From positions 28,523-92,522 of the forward strand of contig CANRNY010000003.1 of NCBI GenBank assembly GCA_947632085.1: DNA of 64,000 nt, given 5' to 3'. This stretch comes from an uncultured Bacilli bacterium. GTDB lineage: Bacteria; Bacillota_I; Bacilli_A; RF39; UBA660. Under the pieces are notes generated by a model. The model made no database searches. It was not told the DNA's origin and saw only the letters and a list, made by a program, of their open reading frames with translations. Position numbers and translations under genes: made by a program. Shown here one piece after another: positions 26,962-35,296 of this stretch (position 1 is its first letter; each line of letters begins with the position of its first letter).

Positions 26962-28947
26962 TTAATTACCTCTTACATTTTCTTCAATTTTATTCATAAT
27001 AGAATCGTAATCGAAGCCAACTTTCTTTAAGACATCTTCTTTTTTGCCACTATAACCAAATGTATCGATACCAATTGCACAATTAGGAGAAGCAAAACGA
27101 TACCAAGGAAGAGTTGCTCCTGCTTCAATGGTAAAGACTTTGGTATTTGGAGGAATAATAGTATCTTGATATTCTTTACTTTGAGCTAGGAATAATTCCA
27201 TAGAAGGCATAGATACTAATCTAGTATCAATTCCTTTACTTCTTAGTTCTTCACTTATTAAGTAAGTTGTAGTTAAATCGATACCGGTACTTATTAAGAC
27301 AGCATCAAGTCTTTGATTTTCTTTACGAACAATATAAGCTCCTTTTTTGACTGATTCACCACTTGTTCCATCTAGAATATGGGCTTCTTCTTTAGATAAA
27401 ACTAATGCGACAGGTCTTTTATTAGCTAAGATATAATCCCAACAACCTATTACTTCGTTAATATCGGCAGGACGAAGAACTATTAAATTAGGAGTAGTTC
27501 TTAACATAGCTAGTTGTTCGATTGGTTCATGAGTTGGTCCATCTTGACCGACGGTTACTGAGTCATGAGTAAAGATATAAGTAACAGGAAGATTCATTAA
27601 AGCACTCATACGAATCGCTGGTTTTAAGTAATCAGAAAAGACAAGGAATGTTGAACCAAATACTCTAAAGCCAGATAAAGCAATACCATTTAGGATAGAA
27701 CCCATAGCATGTTCTCTAACACCAAAATTGATATTACGACCAATACGATCTTTTTTACTGAAATCGATTTCTTTAAGTAAACCAGTATGACATGAAGTTG
27801 ATAAGTCGGCACTTCCACCTAAAAATAATTTGTTACGATCACTAATAATATTCATCATTTTTGAATTAGATTCACGTAGTTCTTCACTATAATTATTTTG
27901 AATTTTAAAGTTAGCACTACTAAATGGAATATTAACATCGCCAGTTTCAATGAAATCTAATAATTTCTTTAAAGATTCTGATGGATTACTATTTTTTATG
28001 CTTTCAAAATAATTCTTCCAACTCTTATAGTTTTGTTCTGTACGATTTTTAATATTTTCACGAACATATTTAACGGCATTTTCGGTAATTTCCATAGTAT
28101 TAGTAGCGATATTATATTTTTTACGAATATTAATCATATCATCTTTACTTAATGGTTTACCATGAACTAAGTTTTTACCTTCATAATAAGAACCACGACC
28201 AATAACAGTTTTTATTTCAATTAAGGTTGGTTTTTTATTAATTTTAGCACGAGTAATAGCTTTATCTATTTCACGAATATCATTACCTTCGGGAACATAG
28301 TCAACTTCCCAACCTAAAGTAATAAATTTTTGAACAATATTTTCTGTATTAGCTTTTTTTAATTCACCATCTAAAGTAACATCATTAGAATCGTATAATA
28401 CAATTAGATTATCTAGAGCTAAATTACCAGCTAATGAAGCGGCTTCGTTAGCAACGCCTTCCATTAGGTCGCCATCACCTACTAAAGCATAAACATAGTA
28501 ATTAATTAATTTTTGTTTAGGTACTTCTTCTTCAACTAAAGTAGCTAAATATTTTTCAGCAATTGCCATACCTACGGCATTAGCAAAACCTTGACCTAAA
28601 GGACCGGTTGAAGTTTCAACACCTGGAGTTATACCATATTCAGGATGACCAGGGGTTTTAGAATCAATTTTACGGAAATCAACTAAATCGTCAATCGAAA
28701 TATCGTATCCAGCCATAAAAAGCATCGCATATAATAAAGCTGAACCATGGCCAGCACTCATAACAAAACGATCACGATTTGGCCATTTAGGATCACTAGG
28801 ATAAATATTTAAATTATCAACATAGGTCGAAAAGATTATAGGAGCAGCACCTAGACAAATACCAGGATGACCGCTTTTAGCGTAGGAAATCATATCGACA
28901 CTTAGAATTCTTAAACTATTTAATGAATGAGTTGCATCAGGGTTCAT
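26962..28947 (-). CDS. tkt: Transketolase
   Basis: 661 residues, usual length. ThDP/metal motif GDGDLMEGVANEAASLAG, N-terminal SAGHGSALLYAM, GPLGQGFANAVGMA, the catalytic region GVREHAMGSILNG and FTHDSVTVGQDGPTHEP are all present. It transfers two-carbon units in the non-oxidative pentose phosphate pathway. Start ATG 28947 follows AGGAG. It lies in the lexA-tkt-sirA-yneF neighbourhood typical of Bacilli. Confidence 0.97.
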   Translation of the reverse strand: MNPDATHSLNSLRILSVDMISYAKSGHPGICLGAAPIIFSTYVDNLNIYPSDPKWPNRDRFVMSAGHGSALLYAMLFMAGYDISIDDLVDFRKIDSKTPGHPEYGITPGVETSTGPLGQGFANAVGMAIAEKYLATLVEEEVPKQKLINYYVYALVGDGDLMEGVANEAASLAGNLALDNLIVLYDSNDVTLDGELKKANTENIVQKFITLGWEVDYVPEGNDIREIDKAITRAKINKKPTLIEIKTVIGRGSYYEGKNLVHGKPLSKDDMINIRKKYNIATNTMEITENAVKYVRENIKNRTEQNYKSWKNYFESIKNSNPSESLKKLLDFIETGDVNIPFSSANFKIQNNYSEELRESNSKMMNIISDRNKLFLGGSADLSTSCHTGLLKEIDFSKKDRIGRNINFGVREHAMGSILNGIALSGFRVFGSTFLVFSDYLKPAIRMSALMNLPVTYIFTHDSVTVGQDGPTHEPIEQLAMLRTTPNLIVLRPADINEVIGCWDYILANKRPVALVLSKEEAHILDGTSGESVKKGAYIVRKENQRLDAVLISTGIDLTTTYLISEELRSKGIDTRLVSMPSMELFLAQSKEYQDTIIPPNTKVFTIEAGATLPWYRFASPNCAIGIDTFGYSGKKEDVLKKVGFDYDSIMNKIEENVRGN

Positions 28948-28968
28948 AACATCACTCTCCTATTCTTA

Positions 28969-28996
28969 ATTATATCAATTTTTTATTATTAGTAAA
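28969..28996 (-). promoter_or_regulatory. tkt promoter
   Basis: Minus-strand TTTACT (28991-28996), 16-bp spacer, TGA + TATAAT (28969-28974). Confidence 0.72.
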
Positions 28997-28999
28997 TAG

Positions 29000-29027
29000 A
29001 AAAAAGGAAGTAATTTACTTACTTCTC
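29000..29027 (-). terminator. Terminator of the glycosyltransferase gene
   Basis: Minus-strand stem GAAGTAA / TTACTTC with a 5-nt loop, followed by CTTTTTT. It overlaps the stop region of the upstream gene and precedes the tkt promoter. Confidence 0.8.
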
Positions 29028-30158
29028 TTTTAAGTGTTTTATTGCAACGGCATAAAGTTTTTCCATAGCTTTATCATTAGTATTAGAAGCCATATTTTTT
29101 TTCATTTGTTCTATAATACTAGGATTTTCAGCTACTTTTTGCATAAATTTATTAAACATATAAGATGTTCTAAAACGTTTACCATAACCATGTTTTTCAA
29201 AATATTTTATATTACCTACTTCTTGACCACCACTACAGTTAATCATAATAACTGGTTTTTTAAAATATAAACTTTCTGTTGTTTGAGCGCCACCAGGTTT
29301 AGAGACAACAAAATCACAGATTTGTAATAATTCTGGAACGTTATTAACAAAGCCAAGAGTTTTAATATTTTTTACATCATATTCTTTAATCCATTTATCA
29401 ACTTTTTCTTTAGCAGCTTGATTTTTACCAGCGACATAAATAAAGTCGATTGGGAGATTATTTTTAATAATTTTACGAATATATGGTAATGAATGAGTAC
29501 CACCGTTTCCACCACCGCCGAAGAATAGACAGATTGGACGTGAGCCATCAAAACCATATTTTTCGGTAGCTTTTATTACATCAAAATCAACACTAGTAGT
29601 TGGATGGATAGGAATACCATAAGGTTTAATAATGTTTCTTTTAACACCCTTTTTGACTAGGTAGTTAACTTCGTCTTTATCACCAACGAAAATAGCTTGT
29701 TCATTTTTATATCCTCTAAGCCATAAGGAATGAGCTTCATAATCAGTAACAACTGTTATAAGTTTAGAATTAATAACACCTTTACGATTATAATATTCAA
29801 TTAAACTACTACCAAAAAAGTGCGTTGAAATAGTCATATCAGGATTAAAATCACTAATAATTTTTTTCATTCGTTTATTTTTAAATAAGCCTAAACTAGT
29901 ATGATTAGCAATAGCAGCACTTATCTTAGTATCAAAGATATCGTAAATTAATGACCAACCCATTGGGAACTTTAATAAAAAAAAGTCAGTAACCTTTTGA
30001 CTCAAACTACCCATTATAGGCATAGAATATTTTAATATATCTATCGCAAGAATCTCTAATTCAGGATCTTGTTTTTTAAAATAACTTTGAATATATTCGG
30101 CAATTGCGCGATGACCGTTACCATACATTGCATAAGTTAGTAAAATTCTTTTCTTCAT
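29019..30158 (-). CDS. UgtP-type diacylglycerol glucosyltransferase (MGDG synthase family)
   Basis: 379 residues, GT28/MGDG-synthase fold. The N-terminal half has ILLTYAMYGNGHRAIAEYIQ (GxGH acceptor loop) and the C-terminal half the UDP-sugar site FFGGGGNGG, ..VSKPGGAQTTESLYFKKPV. UgtP/YpfP adds glucose to diacylglycerol to make glycolipid membrane anchors and, in some Bacillota, lipoteichoic acid. MurG, which shares the fold, is excluded by the N-terminal MGDG-synthase pattern. It is a peripheral membrane enzyme. Confidence 0.88.
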   Translation of the reverse strand: MKKRILLTYAMYGNGHRAIAEYIQSYFKKQDPELEILAIDILKYSMPIMGSLSQKVTDFFLLKFPMGWSLIYDIFDTKISAAIANHTSLGLFKNKRMKKIISDFNPDMTISTHFFGSSLIEYYNRKGVINSKLITVVTDYEAHSLWLRGYKNEQAIFVGDKDEVNYLVKKGVKRNIIKPYGIPIHPTTSVDFDVIKATEKYGFDGSRPICLFFGGGGNGGTHSLPYIRKIIKNNLPIDFIYVAGKNQAAKEKVDKWIKEYDVKNIKTLGFVNNVPELLQICDFVVSKPGGAQTTESLYFKKPVIMINCSGGQEVGNIKYFEKHGYGKRFRTSYMFNKFMQKVAENPSIIEQMKKNMASNTNDKAMEKLYAVAIKHLKEK

Positions 30159-30177
30159 ACAATAACCTCTTATGTTG

Positions 30178-30183
30178 ATTATA
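30178..30183 (-). promoter_or_regulatory. -10 box of the glycosyltransferase gene
   Basis: Minus-strand TG + TATAAT 20 bp before the start codon; the -35 (TTTTAA at 17 bp) is weak. Confidence 0.5.
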
Positions 30184-30209
30184 CACTAAAAAATTCTTTT
30201 TTAAAATAG

Positions 30210-30233
30210 AAAAAATATCAGTTGCCTGATATT
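30210..30233 (-). terminator. Terminator of the SOS microprotein gene
   Basis: Minus-strand AATATCAG, loop GCAA, CTGATATT followed by TTT, immediately at the stop codon (30232). Confidence 0.85.
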
Positions 30234-30369
30234 AATCCCTTAATGAAGCAATATTTTGATTACTATTAACGACCTCCATACGGGCATCAATAGCAATAAC
30301 ACCTAGTATTAAAACTAGATAAAAAACGATAATTCCTGCCACGTTCTTTATTGTTTCACTATTTTTCAT
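30232..30369 (-). CDS. 45-aa SOS-controlled membrane microprotein (YneA positional equivalent)
   Basis: 45 residues, MKNSETIKNVAG then one membrane helix (IIVFYLVLILGVIAI) and a short tail. It starts at ATG 30369 behind GGAGTGAGGGA. It is divergent from lexA, and its promoter (TTGACA, 17 bp, TATGAT) has a LexA-like box filling the spacer. In Bacillus and Staphylococcus the same place holds yneA/sosA, small membrane-bound SOS cell-division inhibitors. No LysM domain is present here, so the homology is positional and functional, not by sequence. Confidence 0.72.
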   Translation of the reverse strand: MKNSETIKNVAGIIVFYLVLILGVIAIDARMEVVNSNQNIASLRD

Positions 30370-30394
30370 TTCCCTCACTCCTTTTACCATCTCT

Positions 30395-30423
30395 ATCATA
30401 TTACAGACATTTGTTCGTGTCAA
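30395..30423 (-). promoter_or_regulatory. SOS promoter of the microprotein gene with LexA box
   Basis: Minus-strand -35 TTGACA (30418-30423), 17-bp spacer, -10 TATGAT (30395-30400). The spacer reads CGAACAAATGTCTG, half identical to the Gram-positive LexA consensus CGAACnnnnGTTCG. The box position implies direct steric repression. Confidence 0.82.
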
Positions 30424-30435
30424 TATCAAAATTAA

Positions 30436-30446
30436 ACATTTGTTTG
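30436..30446. promoter_or_regulatory. Second LexA-like box in the lexA divergent region
   Basis: CAAACAAATGTTTA on the minus strand, matching the consensus spacing CnAACnnnnGTTn. It lies between the microprotein promoter and lexA. Confidence 0.7.
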
Positions 30447-30516
30447 TATTTTGACAAATTTTATTTACACCACGATTTTTAAATTTAAAAAATATATTAT
30501 AAAAGTCTAAATAAAA

Positions 30517-30553
30517 ACATTTGTTTGACTTACTACTCTTTTTATGGTATTAT
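30517..30553 (+). promoter_or_regulatory. lexA: lexA promoter with overlapping LexA box
   Basis: -35 TTGACT (30525-30530), 17-bp spacer, TGG + TATTAT (30548-30553). The box ACATTTGTTTG (30517-30527) overlaps the -35, giving autorepression. SD GGAGG follows at 30560-30564. Confidence 0.82.
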
Positions 30554-30571
30554 GATGATGGAGGTTAAAAT

Positions 30572-31192
30572 ATGGAAAAGAATATTACAAAAAGACAAGA
30601 AGATGTTCTTAACTATATTAAAAAATACGTTGTTGATCATGGATATCCACCTTCAACAAGAGAAATTGGTGCCGCTCTTGGTTTATCTTCCCCTGCAACC
30701 GTTCATTCACACTTAAAAAAATTAGAAGATGCAGGATGTATTCGTAAAACTGATTCAAAGTTTAGAACAATTGAGATTGTTGGAGAAAATGAATATGCTA
30801 AAAAGAACGAAGAATTAGTTAAAGTACCATTACTTGGTAAAGTTGCTTGTGGTAATCCAATAGAAGCTATTGAAAATCCTGATGATTGGTTTACATTACC
30901 AGCGAGTTTAATTCCGGCTAAAGAAACGATTTTTACTTTAGAAGCTAGTGGAGAATCAATGATTAACAAAGGTATTTATGATGGAGATATAGTTATAGTA
31001 CAAAAACAAAGTGTTGCACGTAATGGGGAAATGGTTGTCGCAATGACTCCTGAAGGCGAAGTTACTTTAAAAACTTTCTATAAAGAAAAGGATCATATTA
31101 GATTACAACCAGAAAATGATACAATGAGCCCTATTATATTAGATAGTTGTACTATTTTAGGTAAAGCTATTGGTTTGTATCGTAGTTTATAA
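30572..31192 (+). CDS. lexA: SOS repressor LexA
   Basis: 206 residues. The N-terminal winged HTH (TKRQEDVLNYIKKYVVDHGYPPSTREIGAALGL) binds SOS boxes. The C-terminal S24 peptidase has catalytic S129 (ASGESMIN) and K167 (VTLKTF). The self-cleavage site is C93-G94 (VACGNP) where most LexA have Ala-Gly. RecA filaments trigger autocleavage and release SOS genes. Three or more matching boxes surround this promoter and that of rarA. Confidence 0.96.
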   Translation: MEKNITKRQEDVLNYIKKYVVDHGYPPSTREIGAALGLSSPATVHSHLKKLEDAGCIRKTDSKFRTIEIVGENEYAKKNEELVKVPLLGKVACGNPIEAIENPDDWFTLPASLIPAKETIFTLEASGESMINKGIYDGDIVIVQKQSVARNGEMVVAMTPEGEVTLKTFYKEKDHIRLQPENDTMSPIILDSCTILGKAIGLYRSL

Positions 31193-31213
31193 AAAAGGAA
31201 GAAGAAGAAGAAA

Positions 31214-31249
31214 CAAAAAAAGATTCAATCAATCGATTGAATCTTTTTT
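31214..31249. terminator. Bidirectional terminator between lexA and rhomboid gene
   Basis: Stem AAAAAGATTCAATC / GATTGAATCTTTTTT with loop AATC, between convergent genes. Confidence 0.92.
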
Positions 31250-31250
31250 G

Positions 31251-32429
31251 TTATCTAATAAAGAAGATATATGATGCAAGAGCGACACAATAAATGATTA
31301 AACAAATAACACCATTTACTCTTTCAAATGTTTTTGATTTACCGTCAACACCTACAGCCATTGTAGCAAAAATACCACCTATTAAACCACCAATATGACA
31401 GAAGTTATCAATACTTTGAGCCATACCACCAATTAATAAGTTGATAAGAATAACAGGTATGATTTGTCTTCTTAGGGCATCACCAAGATATGTACGATAG
31501 TGATAACCAAAATATAGTAGAGAACCAGCTAAACCAAAGATAGCACCTGATGCTCCTACAGCGATGATATTAGTTTGCATAGTAGCAGCAGATAATAAAC
31601 TACCACAAATACCACTAGCTAAGAAAATAAATAAGTATTTAGCTTTGCCCATAAAGGTTTCAATTTGACGTCCTAAGATATTTAAAGAATACATATTAAC
31701 TAATAAATGGACTATAGAAACATGTAAAAACATAGAAGTAAATAAACGCCATATCTCACCATTTTTGACAAGATTAATATTATTTCCACCCATTGTTTCA
31801 AGAATGTGAGCAACATAGGAATTATCTAAACCAGAAAAGAAGTTACTACCACCCTTGATACAAGTTAGTAAAAATAATAAAACACAAATAGCGATAAGAA
31901 CATAAGTTATAACAATCTTTTTAGGACGGAATGTTCGTTCATATAAAGTATTTTCTCTTTCGGTTTTTTGATTTATATCTTTAGTAACATTTAAAATTAA
32001 TTCAACACCACTAGTATCTTTTAAAAGCTTTTCATTAATATTTGGGAATGCTTCTAAGATACCTTCATTAGTTATATTAAGATTATTACCATCTAAAGAA
32101 ACTGGTTTAATATGTTTAGTTTCTTCTAACTTTAAATCTTCATTAACATCAAGTAAAATATTTAAAGTATTAACATTAAAAGAAAAAGTCTTCTTTTTTA
32201 TTTGTTTAACAATACTTTCGATTTTATAATTATCATATTCTAATTGTTCTTTATTAAAAATATTATTAGAATTAATACGAACAATACGATATGGTCCGTC
32301 GGAGTTTTCTAACCATATTTCATCTTTAACACCATTTACAACAATAGGATTATAATTCCCTTCAGTTATAAAATAATGAACTAATTTCATAATTATTTCA
32401 TCTTTGGTGTTCATTACAATTGTACTCAT
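31251..32429 (-). CDS. Rhomboid intramembrane serine protease with soluble N-domain (GluP-like)
   Basis: 392 residues from ATG 32429 (TAGGAGGAA). Residues 1-165 are a soluble domain, then six to seven membrane helices from about 172. The catalytic dyad is S294 (GASGAIFGLAGS) and H345 (NFCHIGGLIGG); the upstream HLLVNMYSLNILG matches the rhomboid HxxxN motif. The soluble N-terminal domain plus rhomboid core recalls GluP/YqgP, which degrades membrane proteins such as MgtE in Bacillus. The TPR domain at the C-terminus of GluP is absent. Confidence 0.88.
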   Translation of the reverse strand: MSTIVMNTKDEIIMKLVHYFITEGNYNPIVVNGVKDEIWLENSDGPYRIVRINSNNIFNKEQLEYDNYKIESIVKQIKKKTFSFNVNTLNILLDVNEDLKLEETKHIKPVSLDGNNLNITNEGILEAFPNINEKLLKDTSGVELILNVTKDINQKTERENTLYERTFRPKKIVITYVLIAICVLLFLLTCIKGGSNFFSGLDNSYVAHILETMGGNNINLVKNGEIWRLFTSMFLHVSIVHLLVNMYSLNILGRQIETFMGKAKYLFIFLASGICGSLLSAATMQTNIIAVGASGAIFGLAGSLLYFGYHYRTYLGDALRRQIIPVILINLLIGGMAQSIDNFCHIGGLIGGIFATMAVGVDGKSKTFERVNGVICLIIYCVALASYIFFIR

Positions 32430-32520
32430 AAAATTCCTCCTATTTATAATTTTATTATAAATTTTATAACTCGTAAAGCTTAATCGATATCATAGCTGTT
32501 AAGTAATAAAATTGCAAGTA

Positions 32521-32573
32521 ATTTCATTCATAGTTTTAGTTTATTATTAATAAAATGAACTATGAGGTGAAAT
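32521..32573 (+). promoter_or_regulatory. Long leader hairpin with the SD in an internal loop
   Basis: Paired segments ATTTCA/TGAAAT (521-526, 568-573), TCATAGTT/AACTATGA (528-535, 558-565) and TTTATT/AATAAA (540-545, 549-554). The SD AGGTGA (32565-32570) is held within this structure, two nt before the ATG at 32575 is reached. It could mask translation. Confidence 0.55.
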
Positions 32574-32574
32574 A

Positions 32575-32910
32575 ATGATTTATATCTTAGTTATTTTATA
32601 TGTTGTCGTTTTACTTTTATTATCTTTTTTATTCTGTCATATTATATATGAGAAGAAAATGAAAAATGACTTGTTCTTTTTTGTAATATCGAATTTTATT
32701 CTTTCTTTTTCTTTTTTATTATTCTTCTTTTACTATAAAGATTATTTATTTAGTTTAATTAATATTTTTTTCTTACTTATTAATACGATCTTTTTAAGTT
32801 TTGAAATAAGAATGACTTATGATAAGTATAAATTATTTTCAATGCCCTATTTAATTTATATCGTATTTATATTTTATCTTATTTTTGATTTGTTTCTAAT
32901 GAATCTATAA
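32575..32910 (+). CDS. Small hydrophobic membrane protein
   Basis: 111 residues, ATG 32575 behind AGGTGA. Four hydrophobic helices (about 2-26, 34-53, 58-75, 88-110), very rich in Phe and Leu. No family recognised. Its last 32 bp overlap the end of the convergent rluD-like gene, so no terminator separates them. Confidence 0.65.
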   Translation: MIYILVILYVVVLLLLSFLFCHIIYEKKMKNDLFFFVISNFILSFSFLLFFFYYKDYLFSLINIFFLLINTIFLSFEIRMTYDKYKLFSMPYLIYIVFIFYLIFDLFLMNL

Positions 32911-33784
32911 AATCTTGAAAGTATTTTGGTAAAGGACATTCGAAATGAAGATGTTCTTTTGTTATAGGATGAATAAAATCTATTTTAGATGAATGTAAGA
33001 ATTGGCCGAATTCGGTAGCAGGTTTGGTATTATATACAGGATCATTATATATTGGATAACCAATATACTGCATATGTACTCTAATTTGGTGGGTACGACC
33101 AGTTTTTAAGATTAAACTAACTAAGGTATAGCCTTTATATCTTTTTAAAACTTTCATATTAGTAATAGCTTCTTTAGAATTAGTAGCAATGACAGCCATT
33201 TTCTTGCGGTCTTTTGGATCACGACCGATTGGCGCATCAATAGTAGCTGATTCATGAGGAAATTCACCACATAATAAAGCAATATATTCACGTTTAATAT
33301 TATTATGAGCTTTAAAGTAATCAGATAATATAGCATGAGTTTTATTATTTTTAGCAACTAGTAATAAACCTGATGTATCTTTATCAATTCGATGAACGAT
33401 ACCTGGTCTTTCTTCTCCATTAAGATTACTAAGATTATCAGTATAATACATTAAACCATTCACTAAAGTATTATCGTAATTACCACTACCAGGATGAACT
33501 ACTAAACCACTAGGTTTATTAATAACCATTAAATCTGCATCTTCATAGACAATATCAAGTTTCATTGGCGTTGGAGTTATATCAACGTCAGCGACGAAAT
33601 TATCGGCAAGTTCAATCTCATCATTACTTCTTACTTTATAAGAAGCTTTTTCGTGTTTTGTATTAACAGTAATACAATTACTATCTAACATTTTAGATAT
33701 TAAAGTACGTGAATAATCAGTTTTACTTACTAGATACTTGTCTAGTCTTTCGTTTTCCTCTTCTTGGCTCACTGTTATCTTCAT
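32879..33784 (-). CDS. RluD-family 23S rRNA pseudouridine synthase
   Basis: 301 residues. N-terminal S4 RNA-binding domain (ERLDKYLVSKTDYSRTLISKML) and catalytic domain with HRIDKDTSGLLLVAKN (Asp about residue 141) and RTHQIRVHMQ. RluA/RluD family; in Bacillus the gene next to lspA is ylyB. The start ATG 33784 (GGGGAAG SD) lies inside lspA, a 62-bp overlap that suggests translational coupling. Confidence 0.93.
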   Translation of the reverse strand: MKITVSQEEENERLDKYLVSKTDYSRTLISKMLDSNCITVNTKHEKASYKVRSNDEIELADNFVADVDITPTPMKLDIVYEDADLMVINKPSGLVVHPGSGNYDNTLVNGLMYYTDNLSNLNGEERPGIVHRIDKDTSGLLLVAKNNKTHAILSDYFKAHNNIKREYIALLCGEFPHESATIDAPIGRDPKDRKKMAVIATNSKEAITNMKVLKRYKGYTLVSLILKTGRTHQIRVHMQYIGYPIYNDPVYNTKPATEFGQFLHSSKIDFIHPITKEHLHFECPLPKYFQDFIDSLETNQK

Positions 33785-34235
33785 TTACATCTTCCCCTTT
33801 AAAAACAGCATATATCAATAAAATGACACCTATTACAATCGCAATATCGGCGATGTTAAATACTGGGTAATCATATTTAAAAATATAAAAATCAAGAAAA
33901 TCTCTAACATAACCAAAAATAATACGATCAATTAGATTTCCAGCTAAACCACCGATTAAAAAACCAAATGCTAGATTGTTGCGTTTGTTCTTTTGAAAAC
34001 AAAATATAAAATGATAGATTAAAACAATAGCAATTAATGTTCCAATAATTATGATACTTTTGAAATTATCAAAAAGTCCCCAAGCAGCACCATAGTTATG
34101 ACATAAAGTCAGATAAAAAAAATGAGGAATAACACAAATACTAGTATTTAGTTTTAACCATACAGTTGCCATTATCTTAGCTATTTGATCTAGTGCTAAA
34201 ATGATTGTTGCAATTATTAAGATTTTCTTATTCAT
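33723..34235 (-). CDS. lspA: Lipoprotein signal peptidase
   Basis: 170 residues from ATG 34235 (GAGGTGG SD). Four membrane helices; catalytic aspartates in GNLIDRI and FNIADIAIVIG; conserved NYGAAWG. It cleaves lipoprotein signal peptides after lipidation. A hydrophilic C-terminal tail (EDVNEDNSEPRRGKRKTR) goes beyond the usual length and is encoded in the region overlapping the rluD-like gene. Confidence 0.95.
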   Translation of the reverse strand: MNKKILIIATIILALDQIAKIMATVWLKLNTSICVIPHFFYLTLCHNYGAAWGLFDNFKSIIIIGTLIAIVLIYHFIFCFQKNKRNNLAFGFLIGGLAGNLIDRIIFGYVRDFLDFYIFKYDYPVFNIADIAIVIGVILLIYAVFKGEDVNEDNSEPRRGKRKTRQVSSK

Positions 34236-34267
34236 TTTGGCCACCTCATATCTCATATTGTATTATA

Positions 34268-34492
34268 TCATAAATTAACTAAAATTACATCTTCACCAAT
34301 TTTAGATATATCGTCAAATGAAACTTTAGTATCTTCTGTGGAAACAATAAATTTACGAAATGTTTTTTTCTCTTCGATTATAAGATATATAATACGACCT
34401 TGACTATTTATTTCGGCATCAACAATACGCCCTATTTTACGTCCATCTTTAATGCTTATTATATCTTTACTTTGTAAATCAGATAAAAACAT
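34268..34492 (-). CDS. ylmC: YlmC/YmxH family PRC-barrel protein
   Basis: 74 residues: LSDLQSKDIISIKDGRKIGRIVDAEIN.. and ..VSFDDISKIGEDVILVNL match YlmC/YmxH PRC-barrel proteins. In Bacillus ylmC lies just downstream of sigG, and the same order holds here. The family is often linked to sporulation, with no defined biochemical role. Confidence 0.88.
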   Translation of the reverse strand: MFLSDLQSKDIISIKDGRKIGRIVDAEINSQGRIIYLIIEEKKTFRKFIVSTEDTKVSFDDISKIGEDVILVNL

Positions 34493-34522
34493 ATAACCAC
34501 CTTATTAATTATATGTTTTATT

Positions 34523-35296
34523 TTATTTCACTAGTCGTTTAATATTTTCTAAGGCCGTTTTTTCGATACGTGATACTTGAGCTTGGGAGATATTTAATTC
34601 TTCGCTTAATTCGGTTTGAGTTTTACCAATGATATAACGGCTATAAATGATTTTACGTTCACGGGATTTTAATTTATTTAAGGCTTTTCTTAGTAAAAGA
34701 AGAGTTTCACGGTCATATTCAGGAGTTGGGGTGGCGATTTGATCTAGTAGATAGATGGTATCACCACCATCATTATAGATGGGAGTGTGAATACTTATAG
34801 GTTCTTTTAAAGAGGTTAAGGCGTATGAAATAAAGTATTCTTCAATACCAAGTTCTTTAGCTATTTCACTATTAGATGGTTCTTGGCCATAGGTATTATA
34901 GTATTTTTCTTTATAAGCTAAGATTTTATAAGCGATATCTTTAGTACTACGGCTTACTCTAATCGGGGTTTCATCACGAAAAGCTCTTAAGATTTCACCT
35001 TTTATTAGAAAAACAGCATAGGTACTAAAGCAGACATTAAGACTTAAATCAAAGTTATCAATAGCTTTTATTAAACCAATACAGCCGATTTGAAACATAT
35101 CATTTATATTGTTAGCAGTTGTTTTAAAACGTTTTAAAATACTTAAAACTAATTTTAAGTTACCTTCTACTAGTTTATCTTTTGCTTCTTTACTACCATT
35201 TTTCATTGCAATAAATAGTTCAGTCATTTCTTCGTTACTTAAAGTTTTTAAAGTGCTAGTATTAATACCAGGTATTTCGACTTTACGATTGTACAT
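34523..35296 (-). CDS. sigG: Forespore-type RNA polymerase sigma factor SigG
   Basis: 257 residues against about 260 in Bacillus. Distinctive SigG stretches are conserved: KVEIPGINTS at the N-terminus, EGNLKLVLSILKRF, DMFQIGCIGLIKAIDNFDLS, RVSRSTKDIAYK, and PIYNDGGDTIYLLDQI in region 3. The C-terminal region 4 helix-turn-helix is intact (TQTELSEELNISQAQVSRIEK). SigG directs late forespore genes in spore-formers. Adjacent ylmC supports orthology. Its SD (AAGGAG) lies in a terminator-like hairpin. Confidence 0.88.
   Translation of the reverse strand: MYNRKVEIPGINTSTLKTLSNEEMTELFIAMKNGSKEAKDKLVEGNLKLVLSILKRFKTTANNINDMFQIGCIGLIKAIDNFDLSLNVCFSTYAVFLIKGEILRAFRDETPIRVSRSTKDIAYKILAYKEKYYNTYGQEPSNSEIAKELGIEEYFISYALTSLKEPISIHTPIYNDGGDTIYLLDQIATPTPEYDRETLLLLRKALNKLKSRERKIIYSRYIIGKTQTELSEELNISQAQVSRIEKTALENIKRLVK

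Noticed and set aside
30370..30429. 20-residue N-terminal extension of the SOS microprotein
   Set aside because: Its first codons lie inside the promoter and LexA box, with no SD; ATG 30369 has a strong SD.
34523..35296. SigF or SigB instead of SigG
   Set aside because: The N-terminal KVEIPGINTS and YNDGGDTIYLLDQI stretches and the adjacent ylmC favour SigG.
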